In this document: positions 63,030 to 64,000 of the stretch, piece after piece
How the letters are laid out: every line of letters begins with the position of its first letter
How positions within the stretch are numbered: the stretch's first letter is position 1
NCBI RefSeq assembly: GCF_026210795.1
Contig: NC_089443.1
Span: 3,534,001 to 3,598,000, forward strand
Direction: 5' to 3'
DNA length: 64,000 nt
Origin: Rhizophagus irregularis
Taxonomy: Eukaryota; Glomeromycota; Glomeromycetes; Glomerales; Glomeraceae
Program-made: the position numbers and the translations under genes
Notes under the pieces: model-generated
Databases searched by the model: none
Told to the model about the DNA's origin: nothing
The model's input: only the letters and a program-made list of their open reading frames with translations

Positions 63030-63415
63030 TTTTTTTTTGTCTTGGCAATATTAACAGTAATATCGCCTCCAGAATCGGAAGAATCATCTGAACTTGAATT
63101 AGAATCAGAACTATCGTTAGATGAGGTATTGGAAGAAGAATCTGAATCTGGTTCTATAGCGAGATTAACCTTACCCTTTTTAGACTTCTTACTTTTCTTT
63201 TTCTTCTTTACAGAGCACTTACGAGAAGTGTGTCCAAATCTACCGCACTTAGAACATTTCTTAATGACACTTTTAACGGCGGATTTGATAGCATTTATTG
63301 TGGCACTATTTAGTGTCATGCCAGCCATACTGTCAGTAATATCATCCACAGGATCATAATTATAATCATCGCTAGGGGCTACGCTACCTTTCCCTCTTAA
63401 TAGTTCACTTAAAAA
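63026..63415 (-). CDS. CCHC zinc-knuckle (nucleocapsid-like) region
   Basis: The frame enters from the gag-like frame at the T5 run (63411-63415), reading FLSELLRGKGSVAPSDDYN. The centre has the knuckle CSKCGRFGHTSRKC (C-x2-C-x4-H-x4-C), followed by a Lys-rich stretch and a long Ser/Asp-rich acidic tail. No ATG is found near the expected start. It ends at TGA 63028-63026, immediately after A AAA AAG. Typical of nucleocapsid parts of LTR-retrotransposon gag. Function inferred as RNA/DNA binding. Confidence 0.75.
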   Translation of the reverse strand, partial: FLSELLRGKGSVAPSDDYNYDPVDDITDSMAGMTLNSATINAIKSAVKSVIKKCSKCGRFGHTSRKCSVKKKKKSKKSKKGKVNLAIEPDSDSSSNTSSNDSSDSNSSSDDSSDSGGDITVNIAKTKKK

Positions 63416-64000
63416 TCGTCTAATAATAAGGTCTTCCCTCTCTTATTGGCCGATTTTTTACTATTATCTAGAGTCTTAGTTGCTCGAGACATAGTCTCTT
63501 GAAAGGATTTAGCTATGGCTTCTTGTAAATCAGCCTTAGTGATATTTTCCTGACTAGAAGAAGATACCGGTGATAGATTTGGCACCGATTGTTGTAACGC
63601 CTGAATCCTACTATTTACAATCCTATCAATATCTTCTGTAGTAATATTCTGGTGGGCAGGCGCTTTTGGTTTTGTCTTGGTAATTGGCTGGTTATAAATA
63701 TCCTCACCCAGAAGCAAATTATTCCTTTCTGTTTCAATCTCTTCCAGTGTCTCAATCAATTCATCATTTAAAGGTCTGTTTAAACCCAGTCGTTTCATTT
63801 CCAGCTTGTTTTCAGGAGTCAAGCCACGTATAAATTGTATTCTTTTTTCACGATCAGATATTCGAGCCCAGCTAGCATATTTATTTATCTTTCTATAGTA
63901 ATTTCTAACTGAATCAGATCCTTGAGTCAAAGTGCCAAAGATCAATTCCTGTTGCGTTCTCGAACAACTGTAGGATAATTCCTTTTAAACCAATAGATGA
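63409..64000 (-). pseudogene. Retrotransposon gag (capsid-like) fragment, runs off the window
   Basis: Clear gag core: QQELIFGTLTQGSDSVRNYY, RKINKYASWARISDREKRIQ, FIRGLTPENKLEMKRLGL, then EEIETERNNLLL. The frame 63945-63409 ends at TAA in a T5 run. Upstream it meets TAA at 63987, whereas another frame reads WFKRNYPTVVRE, which fits gag; another -1 change near 63955 would join them. The N-terminus lies beyond the right edge. Either a degraded retroelement or a gag relative captured by the neighbouring element. Confidence 0.75.

Overview
The window is very AT-rich eukaryotic DNA. Every recognisable housekeeping gene is split by short GT-AG introns of about 50-110 bp, intergenic DNA is full of homopolymers, and small inverted-repeat transposons are common. 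A CON7-type zinc-finger regulator and fungal-type cytochrome c1 and CDC28/CDK1 point to a fungus. The composition, intron density and repeat load fit an arbuscular mycorrhizal fungus (Glomeromycotina, Rhizophagus-like). That assignment is inference, because no marker gene settles it.

Layout. 1-3.4 kb holds inverted-repeat elements, including a three-level nest. 3.4-20.6 kb is a compact gene block whose strands alternate strictly: CDK1/CDC28 kinase (-), PA-TM-RING ubiquitin ligase (+), tRNase Z (-), peptidyl-tRNA hydrolase 2 (+), AAAP amino-acid transporter (-), BtuF-like helical-backbone metal receptor (+), cytochrome c1 (-), Mediator MED31 (+). The genes therefore form head-to-head and tail-to-tail pairs. 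tRNase Z and PTH2, both acting on tRNA, share a 127-bp divergent promoter. 20.6-29.8 kb is tandem-repeat and AT-rich DNA. A CON7-like C2H2 factor (29.8-31.2 kb, -) stands alone. 31.2-52 kb has no gene I can support; it holds T(n)A(n) dyads, microsatellites and a second transposon nest (48.3-51.7 kb).

From about 53.5 kb to the right edge the DNA changes: GC is visibly higher, coding is dense and introns disappear. This accessory block contains a 40-nt perfect palindrome, a 394-bp inverted-repeat region with nine exact copies of GTCACTAGT around an AT-rich core, a small Cys/His-rich zinc protein, a family B DNA polymerase (one frame over 4 kb with three in-frame stops), three unrecognised proteins (one coiled-coil, one HTH-like), and a gag / CCHC zinc-knuckle / aspartic-protease module without reverse transcriptase. 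The gag module is cut into successive -1 frames. Two joints lie at the same heptamer A AAA AAG followed directly by TGA. I read the block as a decaying integrated virus-like or self-replicating mobile element, and it is the best candidate here for something undescribed.

Coordinates for multi-exon genes were derived by hand from splice motifs, reading phase and family alignment. Unless noted, all exon phases close exactly.
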